Below, piece after piece: positions 1 to 7,103 of a stretch of 64,000 nt of DNA (positions are counted from its first letter, which is position 1; the number at the start of each line of letters is the position of its first letter). The position numbers were made by a program, and so were the translations under genes. A model generated the notes under the pieces. It was not told the origin of the DNA. It saw nothing but the letters and a program-made list of their open reading frames with translations, and ran no database searches. Origin of the DNA: Vagococcus sp. CY52-2 (GTDB lineage: Bacteria > Bacillota > Bacilli > Lactobacillales > Vagococcaceae). The stretch is taken from NCBI RefSeq assembly GCF_022655055.1, contig NZ_CP093384.1, forward strand, positions 62,001 through 126,000, read 5' to 3'.

Positions 1-737
1 GCAGTGAAAAAATTCATTTTAGTTCGTTTTAGTTTAAATTTAGTATCATATATTTCTTCAGTATAGGGATTTGAATCATTTTTTATTTTTCCATCAGAAA
101 ACTCGATAATACGATCAGCATAGTCATAAGCAAGTTCAGGATTATGTGTGACCATGATGACTAATTTTTCTTTAGAAAGTTCCTTGATAAGCTTCATGAT
201 TTGTAAACTAGTTTCTGTATCTAACGCTCCTGTTGGCTCATCACATAGTAAAATATCTGGATTGTTTGCAAGCGCTCGAGCAATCGCGACACGTTGCATT
301 TGTCCACCTGATAATTGATTGGGTTTTTTATGCATATGACCAGAAAGCCCCACTCTTTCTAAGGCAGCTGTTGCATGTTTTCTTTTTTCTTCTTTTGATA
401 CACCACTAAGAGTCATCCCCAATTCGACATTTTCGATAATTCCTAAATGACTGATTAAATTATAGCTTTGGAAGACAAAGCCTATTGAATTATTTCGATA
501 AGCATCCCAATCACTATCTTTAAAATCTTTTGTAGATTTCCCATCAATAATCATATCTCCAGAATTATAATTATCTAAACCACCAATAACATTAAGTAAT
601 GTTGTCTTACCAGAACCACTTGCTCCTAAGATAGCGACAAATTCTTGTCGTCTAAATGATACTGATACACCATCAAGGGCTTTAGTAGTTGTTCCACCTA
701 CATTATAGTATTTTTTTATATTTTTTAACTCAAGCAT
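1..737 (-). CDS. ABC transporter, ATP-binding domain (partial; probable ATPase-permease fusion)
   Basis: The gene starts at ATG 737-735 behind a good AGGAG site and runs off the left edge with no stop, so only about 245 codons are visible. The translation is a MacB/LolD-type ATPase: Walker [10 protein letters not shown] near residue 38, Q-loop FVFQSYN, signature [15 protein letters not shown], Walker [13 protein letters not shown] and the switch-histidine MVTHN. After the ATPase the frame continues into a basic stretch ([11 protein letters not shown]). In Firmicutes this kind of stretch leads into a FtsX-like permease, so the complete product is probably one long ATPase-permease polypeptide exporting a peptide or lipid-like compound. 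The substrate cannot be told from what is visible. Confidence 0.85.
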   Translation of the reverse strand, partial: MLELKNIKKYYNVGGTTTKALDGVSVSFRRQEFVAILGASGSGKTTLLNVIGGLDNYNSGDMIIDGKSTKDFKDSDWDAYRNNSIGFVFQSYNLISHLGIIENVELGMTLSGVSKEEKRKHATAALERVGLSGHMHKKPNQLSGGQMQRVAIARALANNPDILLCDEPTGALDTETSLQIMKLIKELSKEKLVIMVTHNPELAYDYADRIIEFSDGKIKNDSNPYTEEIYDTKFKLKRTKMNFFT

Positions 738-764
738 GTGGATCTCCTCTTTTCTTTCAACATG

Positions 765-1006
765 TTATTCACATTTTTTGTGGATAAGCGTGGACAACTT
801 TTTAATAGACAGATTTATTATAGATATAGGTTGATAATATAGACTTTAATATTTAGATAAATTAAGCGAAAATAGTTGTTCGTGTGTAAAGATAATATAA
901 GACCTGTGGATAAACCTGTGGATAATGTGTATAAGTTTATAAAATACTGAAAAAATAGTCTTTTTAATGTGAAAAACTTTTCTGTGGATAATTAAAACTA
1001 TCCACA
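765..1006. promoter_or_regulatory. Cluster of DnaA boxes (origin-like or DnaA-titration region)
   Basis: Six 9-mers match TTATNCACA exactly: 765-773 on plus, and 779-787, 905-913, 917-925, 926-934 and 983-991 on minus. A seventh at 998-1006 (CTATCCACA) has one mismatch. Three sit head to tail at 905-934. The 790-900 stretch between the groups is very AT-rich and could be an unwinding region. This density is what oriC upstream of dnaA looks like in Firmicutes, but neither dnaA nor dnaN lies within the visible flanks. It could be the true origin with a rearranged neighbour, an ectopic DnaA-binding cluster, or a remnant of a replicon. Confidence 0.7.
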
Positions 1007-1504
1007 GTATGTTTTTTGTTCGCCAATGAAAATTACTTTACAGAAATAAATGAACTAATCAAAATTAATAAAATGAAATTGGACAAGCTTTAAAAGTAAA
1101 GTCATATTTAAAGGGTGTTATAGTAGACCAGCTATGGCCGGATCCCCCAAAAATAAACCCACAATCACATTCTTAGCGAGCTACCGCTTTTCCAATCTCT
1201 GGGATAGTAAATGTTTCTCACATCATTTTTTCTCCTTTTCGTTCTTAATATATAAAAGCAAATAGGTCTATTTTTATCTGATAAAACACACAGTGTATAT
1301 AAAATGATGCTATTCAATGACTAATTAGTAGTTAAAAGGCAGTAACTATCCACCTATTAAAACGGATAGCTTTTTAAAAGCGCTAGAAGGACTCATTACT
1401 CGTATACTCTCTCGACCAAAAACTTCTATTTTCATATTTATATTTCAAATTTCTATGTTGCTTATGAATTAGCACAGTACTTAGACTTTATCGTCATTAG
1501 ACAT
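1007..1504. other. Non-coding stretch with a possible minus-strand gene remnant
   Basis: No intact gene is visible here. On the minus strand a ribosome-site-like AAAAGGAG (1232-1239) precedes short frames broken by stops and shifts between about 1230 and 1125. One piece reads VIVGLFLGDPAIAGLL, hydrophobic and protein-like. This suggests a decayed small membrane gene, but the family is not recognisable. Confidence 0.3.
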
Positions 1505-1575
1505 AAAGAAACTCCTTTTGATTCTTTTATAGCGGTCGGTAGCCACTATTTAGTATATCGAAAGGAGGTTTCTTT
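1505..1575 (+). promoter_or_regulatory. Hairpin that masks a ribosome binding site
   Basis: AAAGAAACTCCTTT (1505-1518) is complementary to AAAGGAGGTTTCTTT (1561-1575), apart from one bulged G. This gives a 14-bp stem over a 42-nt loop. The 3' arm holds the whole AAAGGAGG ribosome site of the mini-ORF that begins at 1576, so in the folded transcript the site would be closed. The long loop contains a further weak stem (TAGCGG with CCACTA). Confidence 0.5.
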
Positions 1576-1623
1576 ATGCTAAAGCTATTTCCTCCACGCG
1601 GAGTACGAGTGTTTTTTTGTTGA
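1576..1623 (+). CDS. 15-codon ORF with a very strong ribosome site
   Basis: ATG 1576 lies 7 nt after AAAGGAGG and is followed by 15 codons (MLKLFPPRGVRVFFC) and a TGA. The coding part is followed by a GTTGAACA/TGTTCAAC stem-loop (about 1618-1641). No family is recognised. It could be a leader peptide, a small toxin-like peptide under structural control, or the 5' remnant of a lost gene. The near-consensus ribosome site and the masking hairpin are the only arguments that it is translated. Confidence 0.35.
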   Translation: MLKLFPPRGVRVFFC

Positions 1624-1658
1624 ACACTACTTCTTGTTCAACTGACTGAAGTCACTAA

Positions 1659-1691
1659 TAAAAAAGATGAATCTCGTTTATAAGATTCATC
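1659..1691 (-). terminator. Intrinsic terminator of the CsbD-like gene
   Basis: Perfect 9-bp stem (GATGAATCT at 1666-1674 with AGATTCATC at 1683-1691). Read on the minus strand it is followed by a T-tract, 24 nt past the stop of the CsbD-like gene. Confidence 0.85.
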
Positions 1692-1714
1692 AATATATTA
1701 TGTTATATATTTTT

Positions 1715-1924
1715 TTATTTTTTGTCTTCATGTTTTTTAAATTTATCTTTCACGTCATCAACAACTTCTTCTGTTTTTTCTTTAATTTCAGAGGATACTT
1801 CTTTTACTTTGCCTTCAGCTTGTTTTAAAAGACCTTTATTTTTTAACTTGTCATTATTTGTAATGTCACCTGTAGTTTCTTCAACTTTACCTACCGCTTT
1901 GTCAACTTTACCTGTATCAGTCAT
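1715..1924 (-). CDS. CsbD family stress protein
   Basis: A 69-residue, highly charged, lysine- and glutamate-rich protein without a signal peptide or membrane segment. The N-terminal KVDKAVGKVEETTGD followed by a K/G-rich helix (LLKQAEGKVKEV) is the CsbD-like pattern. CsbD proteins are general-stress proteins in Bacillus and relatives, with no settled biochemical role. ATG 1924-1922 is preceded by AGGAGG with good spacing. The gene stands alone, with its own terminator just downstream. Confidence 0.9.
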   Translation of the reverse strand: MTDTGKVDKAVGKVEETTGDITNNDKLKNKGLLKQAEGKVKEVSSEIKEKTEEVVDDVKDKFKKHEDKK

Positions 1925-1980
1925 ATTAAATTCCTCCTATTTCTATTGATGTATCTTAAGTATATATCAAAACACTTAAA

Positions 1981-2013
1981 AAATTCAAATGAAAGGCTTT
2001 CATTTGAATTTTT
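1981..2013. terminator. Terminator-like hairpin, no clear gene attached
   Basis: AAATTCAAATGAAAG and its complement form a near-perfect stem with T-tracts on both sides. It sits between the promoter side of the CsbD-like gene and the decayed region to the right. It may have belonged to a gene lost from either strand. Confidence 0.5.
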
Positions 2014-2099
2014 TATTATATTAAAAGATGTTAAAAAAAACAGATATTTCATAGTACGTGGCTGTCATAATTAAATAGTATTAAAAAAGAATTACTAAA

Positions 2100-2630
2100 A
2101 TAGAGCTGTTGTTTATGATGAGGATTGGTTTTGTTAGCAGTACATGTATAGGGAAAAAGGTAGACGAATTTGTGGAAGAACAGTGTTAGTCAACAATAAT
2201 AAAAATAATGATATGATAGTTGGTGTTGGTTTATCATATATAGAGACGACAGAAAACAATTTACGACTAATGGTAAAAAAGTATCCAGTGTTTTTGTTAG
2301 CCTTAATTGAAGAGATACTTAAAATGTATTTATTAATTGATAGATTGTCCTTGGTTATGGAAATCTTTTAAAGTCTATCAGGAGAAACTTTCTCTGAGAA
2401 TCCAGAGACATTAAATTCTCTAAGATGAAAATACATTGACATTTTGGATTTATCAGTAAATCAAGAAAACAAACAAGTAGAATATCTGATGAATAGTTTC
2501 TAAAGTATCTCAAAATAGAAAAAATAAATAAAGAGAATGGAAACAGGAAACAGTATACAAAAAGTATTAAAAGCATATAAGGAAATATTAACGGATTACT
2601 ATAAACAATTAGAGAAATCATTGAAATAAA
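2100..2630 (+). pseudogene. Decayed coding region, family not recognised
   Basis: Plus-strand frames carry protein-like pieces interrupted by many stops: VDEFVEEQ near 2160, a piece around 2225-2330 (GLSYIETTENNLR, LALIEEILKMYLL), and IQKVLKAYKEILTDYY near 2555-2629. Helical, charged pieces of this type could come from a TetR-like regulator, which would fit the palindromic operators just downstream. That is speculative, because no helix-turn-helix remains. No intact gene is visible from 1925 to 2758. Confidence 0.3.
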
Positions 2631-2672
2631 AAGTTAAAATTAAATGTGAAAACCACCTAATTTTATATTTTT

Positions 2673-2737
2673 GTTTGACTAGTGACACTTTGTCACTTAT
2701 CATAGTTTTATAATGACAAAGTGTCACCGGTCAAACA
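2673..2737. promoter_or_regulatory. Two TetR-type palindromic operators around a promoter -10
   Basis: GTGACACTTTGTCAC (2682-2696) is a perfect palindrome with a 3-nt centre. ATGACAAAGTGTCAC (2713-2727) repeats it, with a perfect TGACA-AAG-TGTCA core. Their centres are 31 bp apart, three helical turns. A TATAAT (2709-2714) lies between and overlaps the second. The flanks extend the symmetry (GTTTGAC at 2673, GTCAAAC at the other end). TGACA-N3-TGTCA resembles operators of TetR-family heme sensors such as HrtR. A cognate regulator is not in the window. Confidence 0.65.
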
Positions 2738-2758
2738 ATTTACGAGAGGGGAAATATA

Positions 2759-3145
2759 ATGAGTAAAGAGTTGATTTTAGCTAGTATAGCTATGATTATT
2801 GCTTTAATATCTTACAGTATAGGAGTATTTGGTGAAAGAAGAACTGGGACTATCCAATTAAAACATATTTTATTTTTTGTTGGAGGGCTTATATTTGACT
2901 CGACAGGAACAGCTTTGATGAATCAAATTGCTTCTGAAAATGCAGAATCAACTTTTGGTTTACACCAAATTACTGGTGGTGCGGCACTTGTTTTGATGGG
3001 CTTTCATTTAATTTGGGCAATTGCTGTGTATAAAAAAGGTTCTGAAAAAGCAAAGAAACAGTTTCATAAGTTTAGTTTAGGTGTTTGGAGTCTATGGGTT
3101 ATCTCATTTATTTTAGGTATGTTTGTAGGTATGGGGATTATATAA
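2759..3145 (+). CDS. Small four-helix membrane protein (HsmA/TIGR03987-like)
   Basis: A 128-residue integral membrane protein with four hydrophobic segments: about residues 4-24, 36-54, 70-92 and 107-127. Short charged loops include GERRTGTIQLKH and YKKGSEKAKKQFHKF. Length, helix layout and the GGAALVLMGFHLIWA stretch fit the small family annotated as HsmA/TIGR03987, whose role is not established. ATG 2759 is preceded by GAGAGGGG. The gene is monocistronic: paired palindromic operators lie over its promoter and a terminator follows. It is probably induced when a TetR-type repressor releases; the ligand is unknown. Confidence 0.6.
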   Translation: MSKELILASIAMIIALISYSIGVFGERRTGTIQLKHILFFVGGLIFDSTGTALMNQIASENAESTFGLHQITGGAALVLMGFHLIWAIAVYKKGSEKAKKQFHKFSLGVWSLWVISFILGMFVGMGII

Positions 3146-3157
3146 ATAAAAGTTATT

Positions 3158-3298
3158 AAAAAAGATTCTGACTCAAAAGTAATTTTTTAAATGAAAATGA
3201 CTAAACAAACAAAAGAAGTAATCCCATGAAGTCAGTTTTTAATAAACTGACTTCATGGGATTGCTTTTTGGTAAGGTTTTTGGCTCAGCCTCTTTTAA
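3158..3298. repeat. Imperfect inverted-repeat element
   Basis: The outer ends (AAAAAGATTCTGACTCAAAAG on the left, and TTTTTGGCTCAGCCTCTTTT on the right) are imperfect inverted copies. They enclose a perfect 19-bp stem. The GAGGCTGAGCCAAAA end resembles the short AGAGGCTGGGACAAAA-type intergenic elements common in enterococci and relatives. It separates the convergent membrane-protein and surface-protein genes and may double as their terminator. Confidence 0.45.
3220..3268. terminator. Terminator between convergent genes
   Basis: A perfect 19-bp stem (3220-3238 with 3244-3262) with a 5-nt loop is followed by GCTTTTT on the plus strand. It ends the membrane-protein gene and probably also the surface-protein gene arriving from the right. 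Confidence 0.75.
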
Positions 3299-3307
3299 TG
3301 TATGTAT

Positions 3308-5149
3308 CTATCTTACATTAATTGAACGACGTCTAATAATAATAGCAGACGAACCTAAAAGACCTAAGCCGATTAAAGATGTAGTCATTTTTGACGTTGT
3401 TTCACTCGTTTGTGGTAATTCAGAAGCTTTCGATAAAGTAGTCGTAGCTGTTGGAACCACAATTGTTTGGATTGCTTCAGAAATTATAGGTTTGTTGACA
3501 ATAGATGATACCAATTCATTTTCTGGTGTGCTTGGTTTTACAATTAAATCAATACCAGGAGCAGTTGGGTCTTCCATTAGACCATTGTCAGGAGCCATCG
3601 GAGCATCTGGTTCAAAAACAAGCCCATTGTCAGGAGCCATTGGAGCATCTGGTTCAAAAACAAGCCCATTGTCAGGAGCCATTGGAGCATCTGGTTCAAA
3701 AACAAGCCCATTGTCAGGAGCCATTGGAGCATCTGGTTCAAATACTAGCCCATTGTCAGGAGCCATTGGAGCATCTGGTTCAAATACCAGACCATTGTCA
3801 GGAGCCATCGGAGCATCTGGTTCAAATACTAGCCCATTGTCAGGAGCCATTGGAGCCATTGGAGCATCTGGCTCAAATACTAGACCGTTGTCAGGAGCCA
3901 TTGGAGCATCTGGCTCAAATACTAGCCCATTGTCAGGAGCCATTGGAGCATCTGGCTCAAATACTAGCCCATTGTCAGGAGCCATTGGAGCATCTGATTC
4001 AAACACTAGACCGTTGTCAGGAGCCATTGGAGCATCTGGCTCAAATACTAGCCCATTGTCAGGAGCCATTGGAGCATCTGGCTCAAATACTAGCCCATTG
4101 TCAGGAGCCATTGGAGCATCTGGTTCAAAAACAAGCCCATTGTCAGGAGCCATTGGAGCATCTGGCTCAAATACTAGACCATTATCAGGAGCCATCGGAG
4201 CATCTGGTTCAAATACTAGCCCATTGTCAGGAGCCATTGGAGCATCTGATTCAAATACTAGCCCATTGTCAGGAGCCATTGGAGCATCTGGCTCAAATAC
4301 TAGCCCATTGTCAGGAGCCATTGGAGCATCTGGCTCAAATACTAGACCATTATCAGGAGCCATCGGAGCATCTGGTTCAAATACTAGCCCATTGTCAGGA
4401 GCCATTGGAGCATCTGGCTCAAATACTAGCCCATTGTCAGGAGCCATTGGAGCATCTGATTCAAACACTAGCCCGTTGTCAGGAGCCATTGGAGCATCTG
4501 GCTCAAATACTAGCCCATTGTCAGGAGCCATTGGAGCATCTGGCTCAAATACTAGCCCATTGTCAGGAGCCATTGGAGCATCTGGTTCAAAAACAAGCCC
4601 ATTGTCAGGAGCCATTGGAGCATCTGGCTCAAATACTAGACCATTATCAGGAGCCATCGGAGCATCTGGTTCAAATACTAGCCCATTGTCAGGAGCCATT
4701 GGAGCATCTGATTCAAATACTAGCCCATTGTCAGGAGCCATTGGAGCATCTGGCTCAAATACTAGCCCATTGTCAGGAGCCATTGGAGCATCTGGTTCAA
4801 ATACCAGACCATTGTCAGGAGCCATCGGAGCATCTGGTTCAAATACTAGCCCATTGTCAGGAGCCATTGGAGCATCTGGCTCAAATACTAGCCCATTGTC
4901 AGGAGCCATTGGAGCATCTGATTCAAACACTAGCCCGTTGTCAGGAGCCATCGGAGCATCTGATTCAAACACTAAAGAATTATCATAAGTTTCGTCGTTA
5001 GACACGTCTCCTCCATTAGTTTCTTCTGCACTAACAGTGGTTGTTAAACTAATCATACTAATGCTCAATGCACTTAATAAAGCGGTTTTTTTGAACGATT
5101 TTGCAGCTTTTTTTTGTTGCATCATTTTTTTGTAATCTTGTCTTTTCAT
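3308..5149 (-). CDS. Repeat-rich cell-wall-anchored surface protein (33 tandem units, LPQTS anchor)
   Basis: The 613-residue product has a basic N-terminus and signal peptide (hydrophobic core about 22-40, cleavage near VSA-EE at 41). Residues 59-523 hold 33 head-to-tail copies of LVFEPDAPMAPDNG, with P or S at position 5; one copy carries an extra PMA. The repeats contain no Lys, Arg or Cys, so this rod is strongly acidic and proline-rich. The C-terminus has a sorting signal, LPQTSE at about 578, then a hydrophobic helix and RRR tail. Ser replaces the usual Gly of LPXTG, so it depends on a sortase accepting LPQTS. It probably forms an extended stalk outside the wall. The function is unknown. 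The promoter is at 5215-5243 and the ribosome site is GAGGGAGA. Confidence 0.85.
   Translation of the reverse strand: MKRQDYKKMMQQKKAAKSFKKTALLSALSISMISLTTTVSAEETNGGDVSNDETYDNSLVFESDAPMAPDNGLVFESDAPMAPDNGLVFEPDAPMAPDNGLVFEPDAPMAPDNGLVFEPDAPMAPDNGLVFEPDAPMAPDNGLVFESDAPMAPDNGLVFEPDAPMAPDNGLVFEPDAPMAPDNGLVFEPDAPMAPDNGLVFEPDAPMAPDNGLVFEPDAPMAPDNGLVFESDAPMAPDNGLVFEPDAPMAPDNGLVFEPDAPMAPDNGLVFEPDAPMAPDNGLVFEPDAPMAPDNGLVFESDAPMAPDNGLVFEPDAPMAPDNGLVFEPDAPMAPDNGLVFEPDAPMAPDNGLVFEPDAPMAPDNGLVFEPDAPMAPDNGLVFESDAPMAPDNGLVFEPDAPMAPDNGLVFEPDAPMAPDNGLVFEPDAPMAPMAPDNGLVFEPDAPMAPDNGLVFEPDAPMAPDNGLVFEPDAPMAPDNGLVFEPDAPMAPDNGLVFEPDAPMAPDNGLVFEPDAPMAPDNGLMEDPTAPGIDLIVKPSTPENELVSSIVNKPIISEAIQTIVVPTATTTLSKASELPQTSETTSKMTTSLIGLGLLGSSAIIIRRRSINVR
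3581..4975 (-). repeat. 33 x 42-bp in-frame tandem repeat with an 11-unit higher-order period
   Basis: The 42-bp unit encodes LVFE(P/S)DAPMAPDNG. Ser-type units occur at copies 1, 2, 7, 13, 18 and 24 from the N-terminus, so from copy 2 the spacing alternates 5, 6, 5, 6. The distinctive TGGTTCAAAAACAAGCCC variant recurs exactly 462 bp (11 units) apart, at 4121 and 4583. This points to recent duplication of 11-unit blocks. Copy number is likely unstable between strains. Confidence 0.9.
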
Positions 5150-5214
5150 TTACTATATCTCCCTCTTTTTTTTAAATAATAATACTACGTTCGGCAAACG
5201 TATGTTACAAAAAA

Positions 5215-5243
5215 AGTATAAGATAAAATAAGACATATTTCAA
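5215..5243 (-). promoter_or_regulatory. Promoter of the surface-protein gene
   Basis: On the minus strand TTGAAA (5243-5238) is 17 nt from TATACT (5220-5215). It lies about 70 nt upstream of the start codon at 5149. Confidence 0.7.
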
Positions 5244-5334
5244 CACTTTTTGTACTTAATTATTTAAAAATATTATATAAATATACACTTCATTGGATTT
5301 CATGTAATTTTCATAAAAATATATTCATGTAGGC

Positions 5335-5366
5335 AAAAAAATACCCATTAATAAATTAATGGGTAT
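5335..5366 (-). terminator. Intrinsic terminator (minus strand)
   Basis: ATACCCATTAAT (5341-5352) pairs with ATTAATGGGTAT (5355-5366) and is followed on the minus strand by a run of seven T. It lies directly after the 38-codon ORF ending at 5368. Apart from the surface-protein promoter, nothing is visible between 5150 and 5334. Confidence 0.75.
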
Positions 5367-5367
5367 A

Positions 5368-5484
5368 CTACGGGGTATAAGGTATTAAATGTTTAGAAGT
5401 ATCCGCGATTGGTAAAATAAAGGTAAGTTCATAATGCGTTTCATTAATAAAAAAAGTCAACAGATAAATGAAAAAATGTAACAT
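5368..5484 (-). CDS. 38-codon hypothetical ORF or gene remnant
   Basis: ATG 5484-5482 opens 38 codons: a hydrophobic start (MLHFFIYLLTFFI) and a polar tail (ETHYELTFILPIADTSK). It ends at TAG just before a strong terminator, which argues that a transcript ends here. GAGGA lies 11-12 nt upstream of the ATG, rather far. A promoter-like element with a direct-repeat box (5564-5580) lies upstream. It may be a small membrane peptide or the C-terminal remnant of a larger gene. The family is not recognised. Confidence 0.35.
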   Translation of the reverse strand: MLHFFIYLLTFFINETHYELTFILPIADTSKHLIPYTP

Positions 5485-5563
5485 GCTTTGTGATCATCCT
5501 CTGTTGTGGGAAGAGAGAATGTGTTAAATAATTATTTAACTATCTATATCTTAATATCCAATC

Positions 5564-5580
5564 CTTAATTTAACCTTAAA
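5564..5580 (-). promoter_or_regulatory. Direct-repeat box typical of OmpR-family response regulators
   Basis: Minus-strand TTTAAGGTTAAATTAAG contains two (T/A)TTAAG half-sites 11 bp apart. The same arrangement occurs at 14529-14545, 10 bp upstream of a -10 box. Here a weaker TAAGAT lies at the matching distance. It would drive transcription toward the ORF at 5484-5368. Confidence 0.4.
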
Positions 5581-5611
5581 AAAGTAAGATGAAAAACAGC
5601 TTATCATGATA

Positions 5612-5791
5612 TTATTTTTTCTTTTTTTCTTCAATAACTTGAGTAGTGTTAGGTAAAATAATGTTAAATCCATCATGATCTAGTGAGTTAATTCTTTCTT
5701 TAATGAAATCTTTCTCTACGACAAATTCTTTTTCTAATGTGGTAGTGTCATTCAAAATAACTGGTTCAGCGGGCATCGATTTATTTGACAT
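5612..5791 (-). CDS. 59-residue hypothetical protein
   Basis: The ORF runs from ATG 5791-5789 to TAA 5614-5612, with GAGGG six nt before the start. The product is soluble and charged (MSNKSMPAEPVILNDTTT, then KEFVVEKDFIKERINSL, ending in EEKKKK), with no signal or membrane segment. The good ribosome site and codon-like composition support a real small gene. The family is not recognised. It stands alone, divergent from the deacylase gene at 5950. Confidence 0.55.
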   Translation of the reverse strand: MSNKSMPAEPVILNDTTTLEKEFVVEKDFIKERINSLDHDGFNIILPNTTQVIEEKKKK

Positions 5792-5949
5792 AAGTATCCC
5801 TCTTTTCTTTTTATTACGTCTATTATATCATTAAAACTAGATTAAATATATTTAGAGACATGTTGAGAAAAGGGATATGATTTAGCTAGATTAAATGAAC
5901 GTGGTATGATAAAAATACAAATATATGAAAGAAAAAGGGGAGAACAATC

Positions 5950-7089
5950 ATGCAAAAGAATCAAAAAATCGAGTGGTTACAAGACATTGTTAAGATGGAA
6001 ACAATCAATGGTAACGAAAAAATTGTGGCAAAATATATTCAAAATAAATTAAAGCAAGTTAATATTTCAACTGAGTTGATTCAATATGCTGATAATCGTA
6101 GTAATTTAGTGGCAACGATTAAAAAAGGAAATAGTGATAAAGTTCTAGGATTAACTGGTCATATGGATGTCGTGGACCCTGGGGATACGAGTGATTGGAA
6201 GTATCCACCTTTTTCTGCAATTATAGAAGGTAATAAACTTTATGGTCGTGGTTCAACGGATATGAAAAGTGGTCTTATGGCAATGGTTATAGCAATGATT
6301 GAGCTTCAAGAAGAACAAAAAGAATTCAATGGAATGATTAAATTATTAGCAACCGTTGGAGAAGAAGTGGGCGAGTTAGGAGCTGAACAATTAACTAATC
6401 TAGGATATGTTGATGATTTGGATGGTTTGATTGTAGGTGAGCCAAGTAATTATAATCTAGTCTATACTCATATGGGTTCAATTAATTACACAGTGACATC
6501 AGAAGGCAAAGAAGCACACAGTTCTATGCCACAAGAAGGATATAACGCATTAAACCATTTGATTGATTTTTCGTACCACATCAATCAAAAAATGGATGAA
6601 ATTTCAAGTAACTATGTAAATGAAGAATTAGGTTCAACGATTCATAATATTACGATTATGAATGGTGGGAAACAGGTCAATAGTATTCCAAATTTTGCAT
6701 CACTGCAAGGAAATATACGTAGTATTCCAGAATTTTCTAACGATGATATTATTAAAGTATTACAAGATACTGTGGATGAACTAAATAAAAATCAACCATA
6801 CAAGTTAAATCTCACTATTGATTACAATAAATTATCTGTTAAAGCAAACAAACAGTCTGAATTAATTGAGGTAATTCAACAACAATTTGATGAACCATTA
6901 CCACTTATTGGGATTGGTGCGACGACTGATACGGCAGAATTTATTAAATCATCTAATTCATTTGATTTTGTTGTCTTTGGCCCTGGTGAATCAACATTAC
7001 CACACCAAGTCAATGAGTATGTTGACATGGATAATTATTTAGATATGATTGATAAATACAAACAAATTATGTTAACTTATTTAAATTAA
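5950..7089 (+). CDS. M20 family ArgE/DapE-type deacylase
   Basis: A 379-residue cytosolic metallohydrolase of the M20 family, which removes acyl groups from amino acids or trims small peptides using two zinc or cobalt ions. The metal and catalytic residues are all visible: GHMDVV (H71, D73), GRGSTDMKSG (D104), the VGEEVGE pair (E138/E139), GEPSN (E164) and PHQVNE (H352). Lid-domain residues lie between about 175 and 290. The length is normal for the DapE/ArgE group. Whether the substrate is N-succinyl-diaminopimelate, N-acetyl-ornithine or another acyl amino acid cannot be settled, since no biosynthetic neighbours are present. ATG 5950 follows AAAGGGGAG. Confidence 0.85.
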   Translation: MQKNQKIEWLQDIVKMETINGNEKIVAKYIQNKLKQVNISTELIQYADNRSNLVATIKKGNSDKVLGLTGHMDVVDPGDTSDWKYPPFSAIIEGNKLYGRGSTDMKSGLMAMVIAMIELQEEQKEFNGMIKLLATVGEEVGELGAEQLTNLGYVDDLDGLIVGEPSNYNLVYTHMGSINYTVTSEGKEAHSSMPQEGYNALNHLIDFSYHINQKMDEISSNYVNEELGSTIHNITIMNGGKQVNSIPNFASLQGNIRSIPEFSNDDIIKVLQDTVDELNKNQPYKLNLTIDYNKLSVKANKQSELIEVIQQQFDEPLPLIGIGATTDTAEFIKSSNSFDFVVFGPGESTLPHQVNEYVDMDNYLDMIDKYKQIMLTYLN

Positions 7090-7103
7090 AAAGGCAGTTA
7101 TTT

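Noticed and set aside
2355-2621. Minus-strand frame of 88 codons rich in Phe, Leu and Ile
   Set aside because: Its composition reflects the AT-rich complement of a decayed region. No ribosome site or family pattern is seen.
3581-4975. CRISPR-like regular repeat spacing
   Set aside because: The units are contiguous 42-bp copies with no unique spacers and encode a protein repeat. No cas genes are nearby.
3255-5001. Two long plus-strand frames (3255-4988 and 3505-5001) antisense to the surface protein
   Set aside because: The 42-bp unit is a multiple of three, so a repeat with no stop in a frame keeps that frame open throughout. There is no ribosome site or protein-like start, while the minus frame has a signal peptide, sorting signal, promoter and ribosome site.
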